Origin: Thinopyrum elongatum
Lineage: Eukaryota > Streptophyta > Magnoliopsida > Poales > Poaceae
DNA: 64,000 nucleotides
NCBI GenBank assembly: GCA_011799875.1
Contig: CM022301.1
Span: forward strand, 210,759,888-210,823,887
Direction of reading: 5' to 3'
Positions 53,547 through 64,000 of the stretch are shown one piece after another. The notes below the pieces were generated by a model. The model was not told the DNA's origin, searched no databases, and saw nothing but the letters and a program-made list of their open reading frames with translations. How positions within the stretch are numbered: the stretch's first letter is position 1; the number at the start of each line of letters is the position of its first letter. The translations under genes were made by a program, and so were the position numbers.

Positions 53547-56500
53547 TTATGCTTCATCATCATTGTCATCTTCCCTCATCGGGTTGCCGTACTGGTCGTA
53601 ATCTTGCTCGTTGACGACTCCATCCATTCCAATGATGTTCCTTTTGCCTCTCCTCACGACAACACGGCTGTGATTCCTCGGGTCAGTTATGAAGAAGCAT
53701 TGTGTCACGTGTTTAGCGTGTACCCATGGCTCATTTTTTGCGATGGCGTTCATGGTAGCGCTCTTGGCGTTGGGTATAGACATGGTAGTGAAATACCGGT
53801 TTTCCGTTTCGACATTCTTAGCCTATCTAACACGGAACATCGTCGCACTATGCAGCCCAGAGTAGTCAAGCTCCCAGATCTCTTCGACCCTTTCGTAGAA
53901 TCTTTCAGTTGCGGCATTGTCGCCGGTCATGCATTCCATCGTCACCCCTGAGTTTTGAAAATCACTGTTCATATCTTTGGCTTCCGTGTAGAACGTGTAT
54001 CCGTCGATATCATATGCCTGATAGGTCGCGAGGTTGGCCGCAGGGCCATGTGCTAAGGCGTATATGAGCAATCCATCCGTAGAGCCCTCTTCTGGGGGAT
54101 TAGCAAGAATATGCTCTTTGAACCAATGCAGGAAAGTGGAGTTGTGCTCTCTAGTAACTTCAGCGTTCGTCCTGCATAGCCCCCGACCATGATACTTCTT
54201 TGCGATGGTTTCTTTGTGTAGTGTCACGAAAGGATCTACCACGTCTAGGTGATGTAGCACTACTAAGTTTGCTATGTCAAAGTCGCTGCGTCAATCTGAG
54301 TAACCCACATGCAGGTCCCTGCGACCGTTGGAGTGACCTTCTCCTTCAAGCCTCCCAAGGTGCTTCTTAACGGGCAAACCAACACCAGGCCGGTCTCCGC
54401 CATATAGATAGTTCTCGCAGAAAGAGATGCACTCTTGTGTCAGATAGCCCTGGATGATGCTTCCATCCGGACACAGGACATGTTACGAACAAATCCTTTG
54501 ATGACCCCATTCATCCTCTCGAACGGCATCATGTTGTACTGGAATGACGGCCCTAGGTCTATTATGTCGTCCACAATGTGGACACACTGATGCACCATGA
54601 CATCAAAGAAGGTGGGCGAGAAGTACATCTCAAGCTCATTTAGTATCACAACGATCTCTTCCTGTATCCTTCGAAGCTGCTTCACACTGATTGACTTTCG
54701 AGAGATGACGTCAAAAAAGTTGCAGAGACCAATAAGCGTGTCACAGACGTGCTTGTCCATTATCCCTCTAAGGGCAATAGGTAGTATCTGCGTCATCATC
54801 ACATGACAGTCATACGACTTCATCCCGCTGAACCTTTTCTTCTTCGTGTCTAGAAATCTGCTTATCTTCCCACAGTAACCGGAACTAACTTTGATTCCGG
54901 TAAGGCACTTGAAGAATTGATCGATCTCAGCCGGACTTAAGGTGAAGCAAGAAGGGGGGCAATAATCCTCTTCCTTCAGTTTTTTGCCCTTCTTCTCCCG
55001 CGCCTCCGTCTCCTCTGACTTTTTACGCGGCGGCATGTGCAGATCTGCCCTGATTTTCAAATCTTGCAAGTCTCTTCTTGCCTTCGGCCCATCCTTGGTT
55101 TTATCCAGCATGTTCATCAGTGTCGCAAGCAAGCTCTCAAGGAAAGTCTTCGTGATATGCATTTGATCAAGGCAATGAGGCGTGTCGAGGTTGTGCCAGT
55201 ACTCCAAGTCCCAGAAAACAGACGTCGTCTTTCATACCTTCAGCAGCGGCTCCGGCGCCTTTTTCATCGTGTTTCCCGACGAGGGACACTGTTCCCAGTT
55301 TTTCAGTAGCTCATCGATTTCGGCGCCGCTCCGCACACGTGGAGGTCCTCGATGCTCAGTCTCACCATTGAATAGATCTCCACATTTTCTCCATGGGTCG
55401 TCCTTCTCGAGCCATCTTCGATGCCCCATGTACACAATTTTCCCAGACCCGCCATCTTTCATTGATGTTAGCTGCTGAGACGTCATATCATCCATGCACC
55501 GCGTGCATCCGCAATATCCATGGCACACCTAGCATGCGACATATCCGTAACCGAGATAGTTGTGCACCGTCGTGATCACCGCGACTCTCATATAGAAATA
55601 CTCGCCTTTGCTGGCGTCCCATGTCTTGGTCGTTGTCTTCCATAACGTGTCTAACTCCTCTTGAAGTAGCCCCAGATATAGACTAATATTATTTCCCGAT
55701 TGTTTCGGCCCTTGAATCAGCATGCTCATGTGTATGTACTTCGACTTCATGCACAACCAGGGGAGAGGTTGTACATCCATACAAACACGGGCCATGTGCT
55801 ATGGTTGGTGTTCTGGTTGCCAAACAGATTCATGCCATCGGTACACGCGCCAAGCATGATGTTCCTTGCATCACATGCGAAATATCGATATTTGCCGTTG
55901 AACGCTCTCCACTGACTTGCATCCGCGAGGTGTCTCAACTTCAGATCATCTCCATCGTCGGGCTTTTTCCTACCCGCGTGCCAACGCATGAGCTTTGCTT
56001 CCTTGGGATCTACAAATTAACATTGCAGACGGGGAGTAATTGGTAAGTACCATACAACTTTCGGGTGAGATTTCTTTCCGGCCTTCTTGTATTGAGAAGC
56101 ATTGCGCACCGGACAGCTGGTTTTTCCGCGTGCTCCTTCTGGTAAATGATGCAGTCGTTGATGCATGCATGGTATCTAATGCGCGGCAGATCAAGAGGGC
56201 ACACGATCTTCTTGGCCTCATCCACACTAGTAGGACATAGATTCCCTGTGGGAAGAACATTCTTTAGGTACTTGAGAAGCTCATCGAGGCTACTGTCGGT
56301 CCATTTGTTTTTAGCCTTTGTCTTCAGAAGTTCGAGCATGAAACTCAAGCGGGTCACCTCGGGATCACAACCATCATACAATGGAGTGTTCGAGTCTACC
56401 ACCAGTTGCTCCAGCTTGGCCTCCTCTCTAGAAGCAGCTCTATCAGTACTCGTCTCCTTACGAAGCAGGTCTCAAACATGAGGGTCCCGCATGATTGAAC

Positions 56501-57071
56501 TTAGTAGCGACGAAGTCTGCGGCGTGTAGTCCATGTTTTCTCCGCCGCCATGTCCGGCCTCTTCTCTGCCGCCATGTCCGGCCTCTTCCCCGCTGCCATG
56601 TTTGGCCCCTTCTCCGCCGCCATTATCGGTCATCTCTTCTTCTGGCCTCGTGTCGTCATTGGCTGCCCTGTCGGCGTCCTCCTCATCATCATCATCTTCA
56701 ATTATCTATCGACTATAGCCATCCATGAAACCAGTCATGAGCAGGTGCGCCATCAAACGACCATCCTCATAGGGGTCGAGCCAAACTCCTCCTTTGCATC
56801 TTCGACACGAACATAAAATCTCTGTCCGGTTATTTTCATTCATGTCCTGCACCGTCGATCGCAACCACCTTTCCACCACCGTTCCACTGACCATCATGAA
56901 CGCCTGCGCGGTAATAATAAACAAATTGATTACAAAAACGCATGCATGCATCAAAGTCATAAAAAAATCGGCATGAGCTTCCCTAAAAATAGGACATATA
57001 GAGTTTGCCCGAAATTCATCGAAACGGAAATAAATCCACATTTTGGCAAAACACAGGCAACTCAAGCACAA
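53547..57071 (-). pseudogene. CACTA TNP2-type transposase gene, decayed
   Basis: Domains in order on the minus strand: Transposase-associated (57071-56706, W-L-R-S-T-V and C-S-C-R-R-C-K-G-G-V-W); linker (56402-56010); TNP2 transposase family PF02992 (about 56010-55232, with L-G-A-C-T-D-G-M-N-L-F-G-N and W-P-V-F-V-W-M-Y-N-L); DUF4218-like (55207-54440, V-H-Q-C-V-H-I-V-D-D-I-I and M-M-P-F-E-R-M-N); DUF4216-like (54260-53823, T-Y-Q-A-Y-D-I-D-G-Y-T-F-Y-T); and a C-terminal part (53783-53547, D-Y-D-Q-Y-G-N-P). It would cut and rejoin the CACTA termini. The frame changes several times and stops occur between 55747 and 55529, so this copy is not functional. Introns are likely but not resolved. Confidence 0.82.
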
Positions 57072-57573
57072 TTCGGCAGCAACTCATGCCACACACACAC
57101 AATTTCCATCATATCGCCCGATTATGTCATATTGCACACATACACATATTTCCATTCTTGCAAAAGGACAAATTTTTAATCACCCATCTCGAGATCGAGC
57201 ACGGTGATGATGATGTCGATCGGTGTCGCCACACACCTAGGAATGATCAAAAGTGGAGAAAGCTTACTTCTTGACATGGCTAGATCTAGTTAGGGAGGTA
57301 CATAGGTCACTTCATTAAATGGGTAGATCTACCTAGCTAGTTGGGGAAGGAGATGACTCTAACTAGTGGAGGGGGAGGAAAAGAGAAAGGAGTTGCATTA
57401 TTGGAGGTGGTGTAGTTAGCTAGGAGCATTAAAGAGAGAGAAAGAGAGGTAGAAGAAAGAGAGTAATGGGGCAGAAGTAGTAAGGAAGAAGCAAAGTGAG
57501 GGAGAGAGGACGTGGGAGCTAGGGGAAAGTGAAAGGAAGAGAGGATGGGGGAGGGGGAGGGGGTAGGAAAAGG
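57072..57573 (-). other. CACTA 5' untranslated region
   Basis: Non-coding sequence between the TNP2 N-terminus and the terminal array, purine-rich on the plus strand from about 57400 (GAGAGAAAGAGAG). It probably contains the promoter and leader of TNP2. The TNP2 start codon was not fixed. Confidence 0.45.
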
Positions 57574-57964
57574 TGGCTACTGCGGCTTAGCAGCAGCGAG
57601 GGTGGGGAAACCGCGCTGCTGCTAAAATCATAGCAGTAGTGCGCTCCTACAACATGTGCTACTACTATGTGGGGCCCGCCATGTTGCACGGTTCAAACTT
57701 AGCAGTAGCACCCTCCCCTAAAAACTCGATACTACTATATACTTAGCAGTAGCGCGTGTTTCGGAAGGTCGCTACTACTATACCTAGCCTGTCAGCAACA
57801 GTGTGGCAATTATAGTAGTAGCGCGTTTTCCTGGAGCCGCACTACCGCTACGTAAATAGCAGTAGTGCCCTTAGTGACCACGAGCTACTGCTAAGTAGTA
57901 GTGGTGCCTCATTTTAAAACGCGCTACTGATAAGCCTCCATGTGTAAGCTTTTCCCTAGTAGTG
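57574..57964 (-). repeat. CACTA subterminal motif array and terminus
   Basis: GCAGTAGCGCG-type motifs in both orientations (TAGCAGTAGTGCGC, GCTACTACTAT, GTAGTAGCGCG) are spaced at about 20-50 bp up to the terminus. The last 16 bp (57949-57964) read CACTACTAGGGAAAAG on the minus strand. It is followed by ATA, the candidate half of a 3-bp target duplication. Confidence 0.88.
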
Positions 57965-58372
57965 ATAAGGGGCAACATAACCTGACATTCCTTTGCATTA
58001 GGAGCTTGCGCATCCAAAAATAAAAAGCGCATGACAACCTCTTCTCCCCTCTGCGAAGGGCCTATCTTTTACTTTTCAGTATTTACTTTTATGCAAGTGT
58101 CAATAGTATGCATTCTAATTTTAACCTAAATTATTCTCTAGTTGGCAAGCATCATGTGGTGGGGAAAAATCTAGGCACATATGGCCAGTCAAATATATTT
58201 GATCATGAATTATTATTGTTGACAATTATCTCTATGATAAATAAGTTGGGAGGCAAAACATTAAGCCCCTATCTTTCTCTGTGTTTGATGGATGCCATTT
58301 GTTCTAAAAATATGCTTTGAGTACTAGCAATCATAGAAGACTATATGATGATTGAGTATGTGGAGCTCTTAC
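57965..58372 (+). mobile_element. 3' interior of a Gypsy element, left part
   Basis: It resumes outside the CACTA and contains TCTGCGAAGGGCCT-type sequence also present at 2780 in the array interior, but otherwise differs. No gene. It continues at 63068 after the O2 insertion. Its 5' part is not in the window. Confidence 0.6.
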
Positions 58373-59776
58373 TATCGGGGACGAATCCGCGATCACCTAT
58401 GGGACCCAGGGAAGGACCCCTTTACGTTCGGCAGGGAGAGACGGTCGCACGAAGAGCAAATCTAGCGAAGAACACGACAGTGCACGAGAGAGATTTACCC
58501 AGGTTCGGGCCGCACGGATGCGTAAAACCCTACTCCTGCTTTTTGGTTTATTATCTGTATGATTGTTCTAGCTCCAGGAGCGCTATAGTACAGAGTAGCT
58601 GCGTACAATATTGGAGTTCTCCATCTCCCGTTCCTCTCCCCCTCCACGTTGCTTATGGGCCTCCTTTTATACGCACAAAGGGGTCACCAACAGGTGGCAA
58701 ACAGTAAAGGTAGAGGTGGAAAGTTGCTACAATAAGGCCATTATTACTAGGATGACATGTCCTACCTACCACTGACGGCAGGGGACAAGGGCATTAAATG
58801 CCCATGCCTTAGCTGTCCAGATACATGTACCCGGACGTCTTGGACGTGGGAAAAGCCTATCCCACCTGCTCCTGCACCGCTAGCTACAGAGCACCGCCGT
58901 CTACACAGTGCCCTGCCACACACGCTTGGAAGGACCCAGAGCGCCACGCTGGCAGAGGCACTGGAGCAGCAGCACAATAGCACAGTGGTACAGTAACGCT
59001 TGCCGCGGCAAGACCTTGCCGCACTTGATAGCTTGCCGCAACCAATAGCCTGCCGCGCAAGGTAACTTGCCGGGGCAAGTACCTTGCCGCAGCTGCTATC
59101 TTGCCATAGCCAATACCTTGCCGCAGCCAATGACTTGCCGGGGCAAGTACCTTGCCGCGGCAAGTACTCTGCTACAGCATTTACATGCTTATCACTGACG
59201 GGTCAGGACAAGCGCATTAAATGCTCTGTCTAGGTGTCCCTTAGCTTCTTGGGGATGGGAAAAGGGGCCATCCTATCAGCGCCGCTTGGCACAGTGCTCT
59301 GCCACGCATGCCTGGAGAAGGGTCCAGAGTGCCATGCTGGCGGCCGCACTGGAGCAGCAGCATAGTGGCATAACCTTGCCGGGCTCAGCTGGTCATCCCG
59401 GTAAGAACCTTGCCGGGGCCTTGTCTCCAGTCTAGCTGTCCCCCGGCAAGCCTTGCCGGGTTCAGCTGGTCATCACGGCAAGAACCTTGCCGGGGCCTTA
59501 TCTTTAGTCTTGTCGAGTCCTGAGCTTGCCGGCCCTGATCTCGCCGGAAGTAGTAGACTTGATCTTCTGGTCGATCCGCCTGGAGTCTTGTCTTGCCAGC
59601 TCTGCCTTGCCGGCGTTGCGTGGACCCATTCCCGGCAAGTAGACCTTGCCGGGAACCGGGCTTCGAATGTACTCTTGGGTGGATTCCTCCTCTGCCATGT
59701 CCTTCCCGCCTGGAGGCTGCGACTTGCCGGTGCGTGTCCAGGGGTAGTGAACACCCCCCTGTTTACTACACCGACA
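58373..59776 (-). repeat. O2 left LTR (3' LTR by orientation)
   Basis: It starts TATCGGGGACG (the right copy has TGTCGGGG, so the terminal TG is mutated here) and ends CACCGACA. The core block is at 58493-58542, a minus-strand TATA-like GTATAAAAGG at 58663-58672, and an array of CTTGCCG palindromes at 58998-59165. Confidence 0.93.
58998..59165. repeat. CTTGCCGSGGCAAG palindrome array in O2 LTR
   Basis: Within 168 bp the motif CTTGCCGC or CTTGCCGG occurs about ten times, several as perfect palindromes (CTTGCCGCGGCAAG, CTTGCCGGGGCAAG). The right LTR has the same array at 62272-62440, and further single copies lie elsewhere in both LTRs. Confidence 0.8.
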
Positions 59777-60600
59777 GGAGCCCCCGGGCCTGGGCCGGAC
59801 AGGCGTGCACAGTGGTTGTCCGGGCTAGGCCCAACGACGCACACCGGCAACATGTAGATCTGTTCCATGCCGTTCCTCCCGCCTGGAGGTCGCAACCCTG
59901 TTGCTGCAATGGCACGCATAAAGAAACAATTTACCTTGATTAGGCCAAGCTTTATGGCACAAGAGATATTCCTTCATGCTAAATGAATGCATGCTTCCCC
60001 CTTGATTGATTCCGTCCTTGCACGTATCTTGTACCCTACGCTGTCTGGAAACCCTGCCGGTGCGCACGCTTGCTGCGAGCGCTAGGTGCGGGTCTTTAGC
60101 AGCCTGCTGGAAACGCCGCCGCCGGCAAGGCGACTTGCCGGGCCAGAACGCAGCTGCTAAGTTTGCCGAGCGGACTCGAGGCGAAACCAGAGCGCGGATT
60201 AACCACGGCAAGGTCCTTTCGCGTGCAGGTCGATATACGAGAACGAGGAATCAATCAAGACGACCCACGCTTGCTGGAAAGCTTTCCGGTGCGCACGCTC
60301 CAGGCAGCGGCGCTTGGGGATCGGGTCCTTAGCAGCTCACCGGGAACGCCGCCTCCCGGAAAGGTTTACCTTCCCGGTTCTGGTGCAGCTGCTCACATTG
60401 CCGAGTGGACTCGAGGCGACTAGGAGCGCAACTAGCCCCGAGAAGGCTCCTTCGCGTGTAGGTGTAAGAAGCGAGTGAGGACAGTAAAATGAATGCAATT
60501 GCCAAAAAATCTGTGCAACTTAGCTTTTTCTGCTAGGGCGCCGCTAGCCCCCGAGCTTGTTTCTTGCTCAAAGAGTGGTTGTCGGAGCCCCCGGCAAGGG

Positions 60601-60810
60601 AGGCTCTTAACTCTGGCAGAGAACTTTGACGTTCTCGACGCCAGCTTCCGGCAAGGGGTTGCCGGGAAGGCTCTTGACTCTGGCGGAGAACCTTGACGTT
60701 CTCAACGCCAGCTTCCGGCAAGCTTGTTGCCGGGGAGGCTCTTGACTCTGGCGGAGAACCTTGACGTTCTCAACGCCAGCTTCCGGCAAGCTTGTTGCCG
60801 GGGAGGCTCT
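60601..60810. repeat. 67-68-bp tandem repeat, three units
   Basis: Units at 60601-60667, 60668-60735 and 60736-60803, each beginning AGGCTCTT and ending with CCGGCAAG..TTGCCGGG, plus a partial fourth. The last two are nearly identical, the first more diverged. Confidence 0.85.
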
Positions 60811-61627
60811 TCAGGGGGTTACTCTCTGGGGCGCTGCCAGCCCCCGAGCTTGCCTTCCATGCGTGTTCCTGCAACACTGACTGGGCATGAAATGCCACAA
60901 CAGCGTTTGAGCACAACAAGTTGATTAGCTTCTGGTTAATGTCGGATTCGCTGCAATCTTGACTCCTGCTGAATATTCCCTTGCTTGCCGGAACACTTTC
61001 CGGTGCGCACGATCCAGTCAGCAGCGCTTTGAGGAATGGATCCTTAGTAGCTTGCCGGGAATGCCGCCTCCCGAAAAGGTTTACCTTCCCGGCTCTGGCG
61101 CAGCTGCTCAGGTTGCCGAGCGGACTCGAGGCAACTAGGAGCGCGACTAGCCCCGGGAAGGCTCCTCAGCATACGGGTTTACGCAGGAACCTTAGAATAA
61201 AACTCGCTAAGTCCTTCTCCTTAAACGACTGCATTTTTGCACAGTGAGCCCCCCACGCTTGCAGGAATACTCCCCGAATGCGCACGTTCTGGTCGATGGC
61301 GCGTAGGATCGGGTACTGTTCAGCAGCCTATCGAGAACGCCGCCTCTTCGGGAGCTTAACGCCTTAGAAACAATCGCAGCTGCGTCTGCATTGTTGGGCG
61401 GACCCAAAACAACCAGGAGCGCAGAATGTTTCAGGAGCGCTCCTTCGCGCACAGGTTATGCACAAAAATATCGTCCAGGATAAGACTTAACAGCAGAAAG
61501 TAATTAAAGCTTTAAAACTTAGCTTTTTGCGAAGGTTCAGGCCCTTCTTCTTGGATGCTATGGCGGTGAAGATGATGAAGAAACTGCCGCGCTGATCGCC
61601 AGATCAGGTTCGCGCAGCCCCTCACCC

Positions 61628-61645
61628 CCTACCTGGCGCGCCAAA
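61628..61645 (-). promoter_or_regulatory. O2 primer binding site
   Basis: TTGGCGCGCCAGGTAGGG on the minus strand, two bases inside the right LTR; O1 has a one-base variant at 30732-30750. Confidence 0.8.
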
Positions 61646-61647
61646 GA

Positions 61648-63067
61648 TGTCGGGGACGAATCCGCGATCACCTATGGGACCCAGGGAAGGACAACTTTAC
61701 GTTCGGCAGGGAGAGACGGTCGCACGAAGAGCAAATCTAGCGAAGAACACGATAGTGGACGAGAGAGATTTACCCAGGTTCGGGCCGCACGGATGCGTAA
61801 AACCCTACTCCTGCTTTTTGGTTTATTATCTGTATGATTGTTCTAGCTCCAGGAGCGCTACAGTACAGAGTAGCTGCGTACAATACTGGAGTTCTCCATC
61901 TCCCGTTCCTCTCCCCCTCCACGTTGCCTATGGGCCTCCTTTTATACGCACAAAGGGGTCACCAACAGGTGGCAAACAGTAAAGGTAGAGGTGGAAAGTT
62001 GCTACAATAAGGCCATTATTACTAGGATGACATGTCCTACCTACCACTGACGGCAGGGGACAATGGCATTAAATGCCCATGCCTTAGCTGTCCAGATACA
62101 TGTACCCGGACGTCTTGGACGTGGGAAAAGCCTATCCCACCTGCTCCTGCACCGCTAGCTACAGAGCACCGCCGTCTACACAGTGCCCTGCCACACACGC
62201 TTGGAAGGACCCAGAGCGCCACGCTGGCAGAGGCACTGGAGCAGCAGCACAGTAGCACAGTGGTACAGTAACGCTTGCCGCGGCAAGACCTTGCCGCACT
62301 TGATAGCTTGCCGCAACCAATAGCCTGCCGCGCAAGGTAACTTGCCGGGGCAAGTCCCTTGCCGCAGCTGCTATCTTGCCGTAGCCAATACCTTGCCGCA
62401 GCCAATGACTTGTCGGGGCAAGTACCTTGCCGCGGCAAGTACTCTGCTACAACATTTACATGCTTATCACTGACGGGTCAGGACAAGCGCATTAAATGCT
62501 CTGTCTAGGTGTCCCTTAGCTTCTTGGGGATGAGAAAAGGGGCCATCCTATCAGCGCCGCTTGGCACAGTGCTCTGCCACGCATGCCTGGAGAAGGGTCC
62601 AGAGTGCCATGCTGGCGGCCGCACTGGAGCAGCAGCATAGTGGCATAACCTTGTCGGGCAGGAACCTTGCCGGGCTCAGCTGGTCATCCCGGTAAGAACC
62701 TTGCTGGGGCCTTGTCTCCAGTCTAGCTGTCCCCCGGCAAGCCTTGCCGGGTTCAGCTGGTCATCACGGCAAGAACCTTGCCGGGGCCTTATCTTTAGTC
62801 TTGTCGAGTCCTGAGCTTGCCGGCCCTGATCTCGCCGGAAGTAGTAGACTTGATCTTCTGGTCGATCCGCCTGGAGTCTTGTCTTGCCAGCTCTGCCTTG
62901 CCGGCGTTGCGTGGACCCATTCCCAGCAAGTAGACCTTGCCGGGAACCGGGCTTCGAATGTACTCTTGGGTGGATTCCTCCTCTGCCATGTCCTTCCCGC
63001 CTGGAGGCTGCGACTTGCCGGTGCGTGTCCAGGGGTAGTGAACACCCCCCTGTTTACTACACCGACA
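61648..63067 (-). repeat. O2 right LTR (5' LTR by orientation)
   Basis: TGTCGGGGACG to CACCGACA, nearly identical to the left LTR. Core block 61769-61817; minus-strand TATA-like GTATAAAAGG 61938-61947; palindrome array 62272-62440. Confidence 0.93.
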
Positions 63068-63353
63068 CTTACTTAGACTTTGTTGAGAATAAGTTGAACT
63101 GCAATTGTTTCGTGACTAAGAACATAGGTTGCTAAGTTTCAAGAGAAGGCATTGTTTGAACCGTAGCATGTGAATTGATTGCTACTTTATCATTATGAGT
63201 TTTATGAGAAAGAGTTACTGTTATGATGCTAGGAAAAGTGATTGAAATTATCATTGATCAAACTTATGCACTATGCTAGCATTCACAGTTCATAAATTAT
63301 TTCTTTTATCATTTACCTACTCAAGGACGAGCAAGAGTTAAACTTGGGTATGC
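63068..63353 (+). mobile_element. 3' interior of the Gypsy element, right part, with polypurine tract
   Basis: It begins with the duplicated CTTAC and continues the interior from 58372. It ends with CTACTCAAGGACGAGCAAG and the tract GTTAAACTTGGGTATGC, equivalent to the tract before the array LTRs. Non-coding. Confidence 0.7.
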
Positions 63354-64000
63354 TGATACGTCTCCAACGTATCTATAATTTATGAAGTATTCATGCCATG
63401 TTTACAATAATTTTATATGGTTTGGGTGCAATTTTATATGATTTAAATGAAACTAACCTGGAATGATGCGGTTTTCAGCAGAACTACCGTGGTGTTGTTT
63501 TTTGTGCAGAAATCAAAGTTCTCCAAATGCAGCAAAATTTTTGACGATTTTTTTGAAGAAAAGAGGCACTAGAAGCTTCGTGGGAGGGGCAAAAGAGCCA
63601 CGAGGTGGCCACTACCCGCCTGGGCGCGCCACCCCCCTCCGACGTGTGTTAGTGGGTAGTGGGCCCCTCGAAACCCATCTAGGCGTGGGACCGACGCCAA
63701 AAAATCCTATAAATACATAAACCCCCAGAAATAAACCTAGATGAGAAGTTTCGCCGCCGCAAGCCTATGTAGCCATGAAAAACCAATCTGGACCCTGTTG
63801 CGGCACCCTATCGGAGGGGGAAATCATCACCAGAGGCCATCTTCATCATCCCGATGGCTGATTGCTTGTATCTGCGTTGGTATTTCCTCGAAGAGGAGAG
63901 GATGATGCAACACAGCAACGGTAAGTAATTCCCTCAGTTATGAAACCAAGCATATCAATCCAGTAGGAGGATCCACCGACACTATGTAAACAACACCTGC
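63354..64000 (+). repeat. 3' LTR of the Gypsy element, cut by the window end
   Basis: It starts TGATACGTCTCCAACGTATC, as in the array LTRs, and diverges after about 28 bp, so it belongs to a related but distinct family. Short blocks such as ACTAACCT and a T-run with GCAGAAA occur in the same order as in the array LTR. TATA-like CTATAAATA is near 63708. The right end lies outside the window. Confidence 0.75.

Larger units (their letters stand above)
37065..57964 (-). mobile_element. CACTA (En/Spm) transposon, 3' end missing
   Basis: The right end reads CACTACTAGGGAAAAG on the minus strand, the standard plant CACTA terminus, with subterminal motif arrays beside it. The minus strand carries a TNP2 gene, a second multi-exon gene and a small third ORF, in that order from the intact end. 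The other terminus is not found at 37065, where sequence switches from F to CACTA without a TIR. A 10-kb LTR element (42719-52776) is inserted inside. Own length present is about 10.8 kb. The target duplication cannot be tested because one end is lost. Confidence 0.87.
59777..61647 (-). other. O2 interior, non-coding with two repeat classes
   Basis: No ORF with recognisable content. Four diverged units of about 170-180 bp (starting at 60060, 60289, 61003 and 61278) share GTGCGCACG at the start, CCGAGCGGACTCGAGGC in the middle and CTCCTTCGCG near the end. Three tandem units of 67-68 bp are at 60601-60803. The purine tract is at 59777-59790 (minus strand). Confidence 0.65.
58373..63067 (-). mobile_element. 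O2: non-coding LTR element
   Basis: LTRs lie at 58373-59776 (1404 bp) and 61648-63067 (1420 bp; one 16-bp difference near 62656). Perfect 5-bp target duplications CTTAC are at 58368-58372 and 63068-63072. Minus orientation: the primer site is at 61628-61645 and the purine-rich CCCGGGGGCTCC is next to the left LTR. The 1871-bp interior has no gag-pol and no convincing ORF but carries repeats. It shares LTR tips, the core block and the primer site with O1, so it may use the same helper element. Confidence 0.92.

Noticed and set aside
56495..56728. 77-codon plus-strand frame rich in Arg/His/Cys opposite TNP2
   Set aside because: Low-complexity GCC repeat opposite the transposase gene; alternative frames are equally open.
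60060..61455. Spaced repeats in O2 as a CRISPR-like array
   Set aside because: Units are ~175 bp, diverged and irregularly spaced in a plant retrotransposon; nothing CRISPR-like.

Overview
The window comes from a grass nuclear genome, almost certainly a Triticeae species (wheat, Aegilops, barley or rye). It holds no host gene, tRNA or rRNA that I can support. Essentially all of it is nested transposable elements: Ty3/Gypsy LTR retrotransposons with tRNA-Asp or initiator-Met primer binding sites, and a CACTA (En/Spm) DNA transposon with the terminus CACTACTAGGGAAAAG. Family names are suggestions from memory; the structures (LTR pairs, target-site duplications, primer sites, domains) were read from the sequence.

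Layout. (1) 1-9398, + strand: a Gypsy array, internal - LTR (3188-4720) - internal - LTR (7878-9398), with decayed gag and aspartic-protease reading frames and no reverse transcriptase. (2) 9399-9955: an unassigned repeat. (3) 9956-14039, + strand: the 5' part of another Gypsy element without pol (truncated LTR, tRNA-Asp primer site, decayed ORF). (4) 14040-31701, - strand: a non-autonomous LTR element ('O1', 949-bp LTRs) whose only recognisable gene lies antisense and encodes a Transposase_28-like plus coiled-coil protein. A Fatima-like Gypsy element ('F', 18364-28614, - strand, 452-bp LTRs) is inserted in that gene. F carries gag-PR-RT-RH-INT and its own spliced antisense Transposase_28 gene. 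(5) 31702-37064: a second, truncated copy of the O1 interior with F at the same site, so O1+F was duplicated in tandem with a period of about 16.7 kb. (6) 37065-57964, - strand: a CACTA element lacking its 3' end. It has a TNP2 transposase gene, a second multi-exon gene (Ptta/En/Spm-like with a Ulp1-like tail) and a small ORF with an RNase H1-type hybrid-binding domain and a C-terminal membrane segment. (7) Inside it, 42719-52776, - strand: a non-autonomous LTR element with very long LTRs (about 4.35 kb), perfect ACAAG target duplications and one intact orphan ORF. (8) 57965-64000: the 3' interior and partial 3' LTR of another Gypsy element, split by a non-coding LTR element ('O2', 58373-63067, perfect CTTAC target duplications).

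How it fits together. Most elements here are non-autonomous or decayed; gag-pol enzymes come only from F, and there they are broken by stops and a frameshift. The nesting order is: the two oldest host Gypsy elements; then O1, F within O1, and the tandem duplication of O1+F; and, on the right, the CACTA element, then the long-LTR element within it and O2 in its flank. A deletion joins F copy B to the CACTA element at 37064/37065.

The most interesting material is the pair of antisense Transposase_28/coiled-coil genes in two different LTR families, the orphan ORF of the long-LTR element, the LTR core block shared by O1, F and O2, and the extra ORF and internal motif array of the CACTA element.
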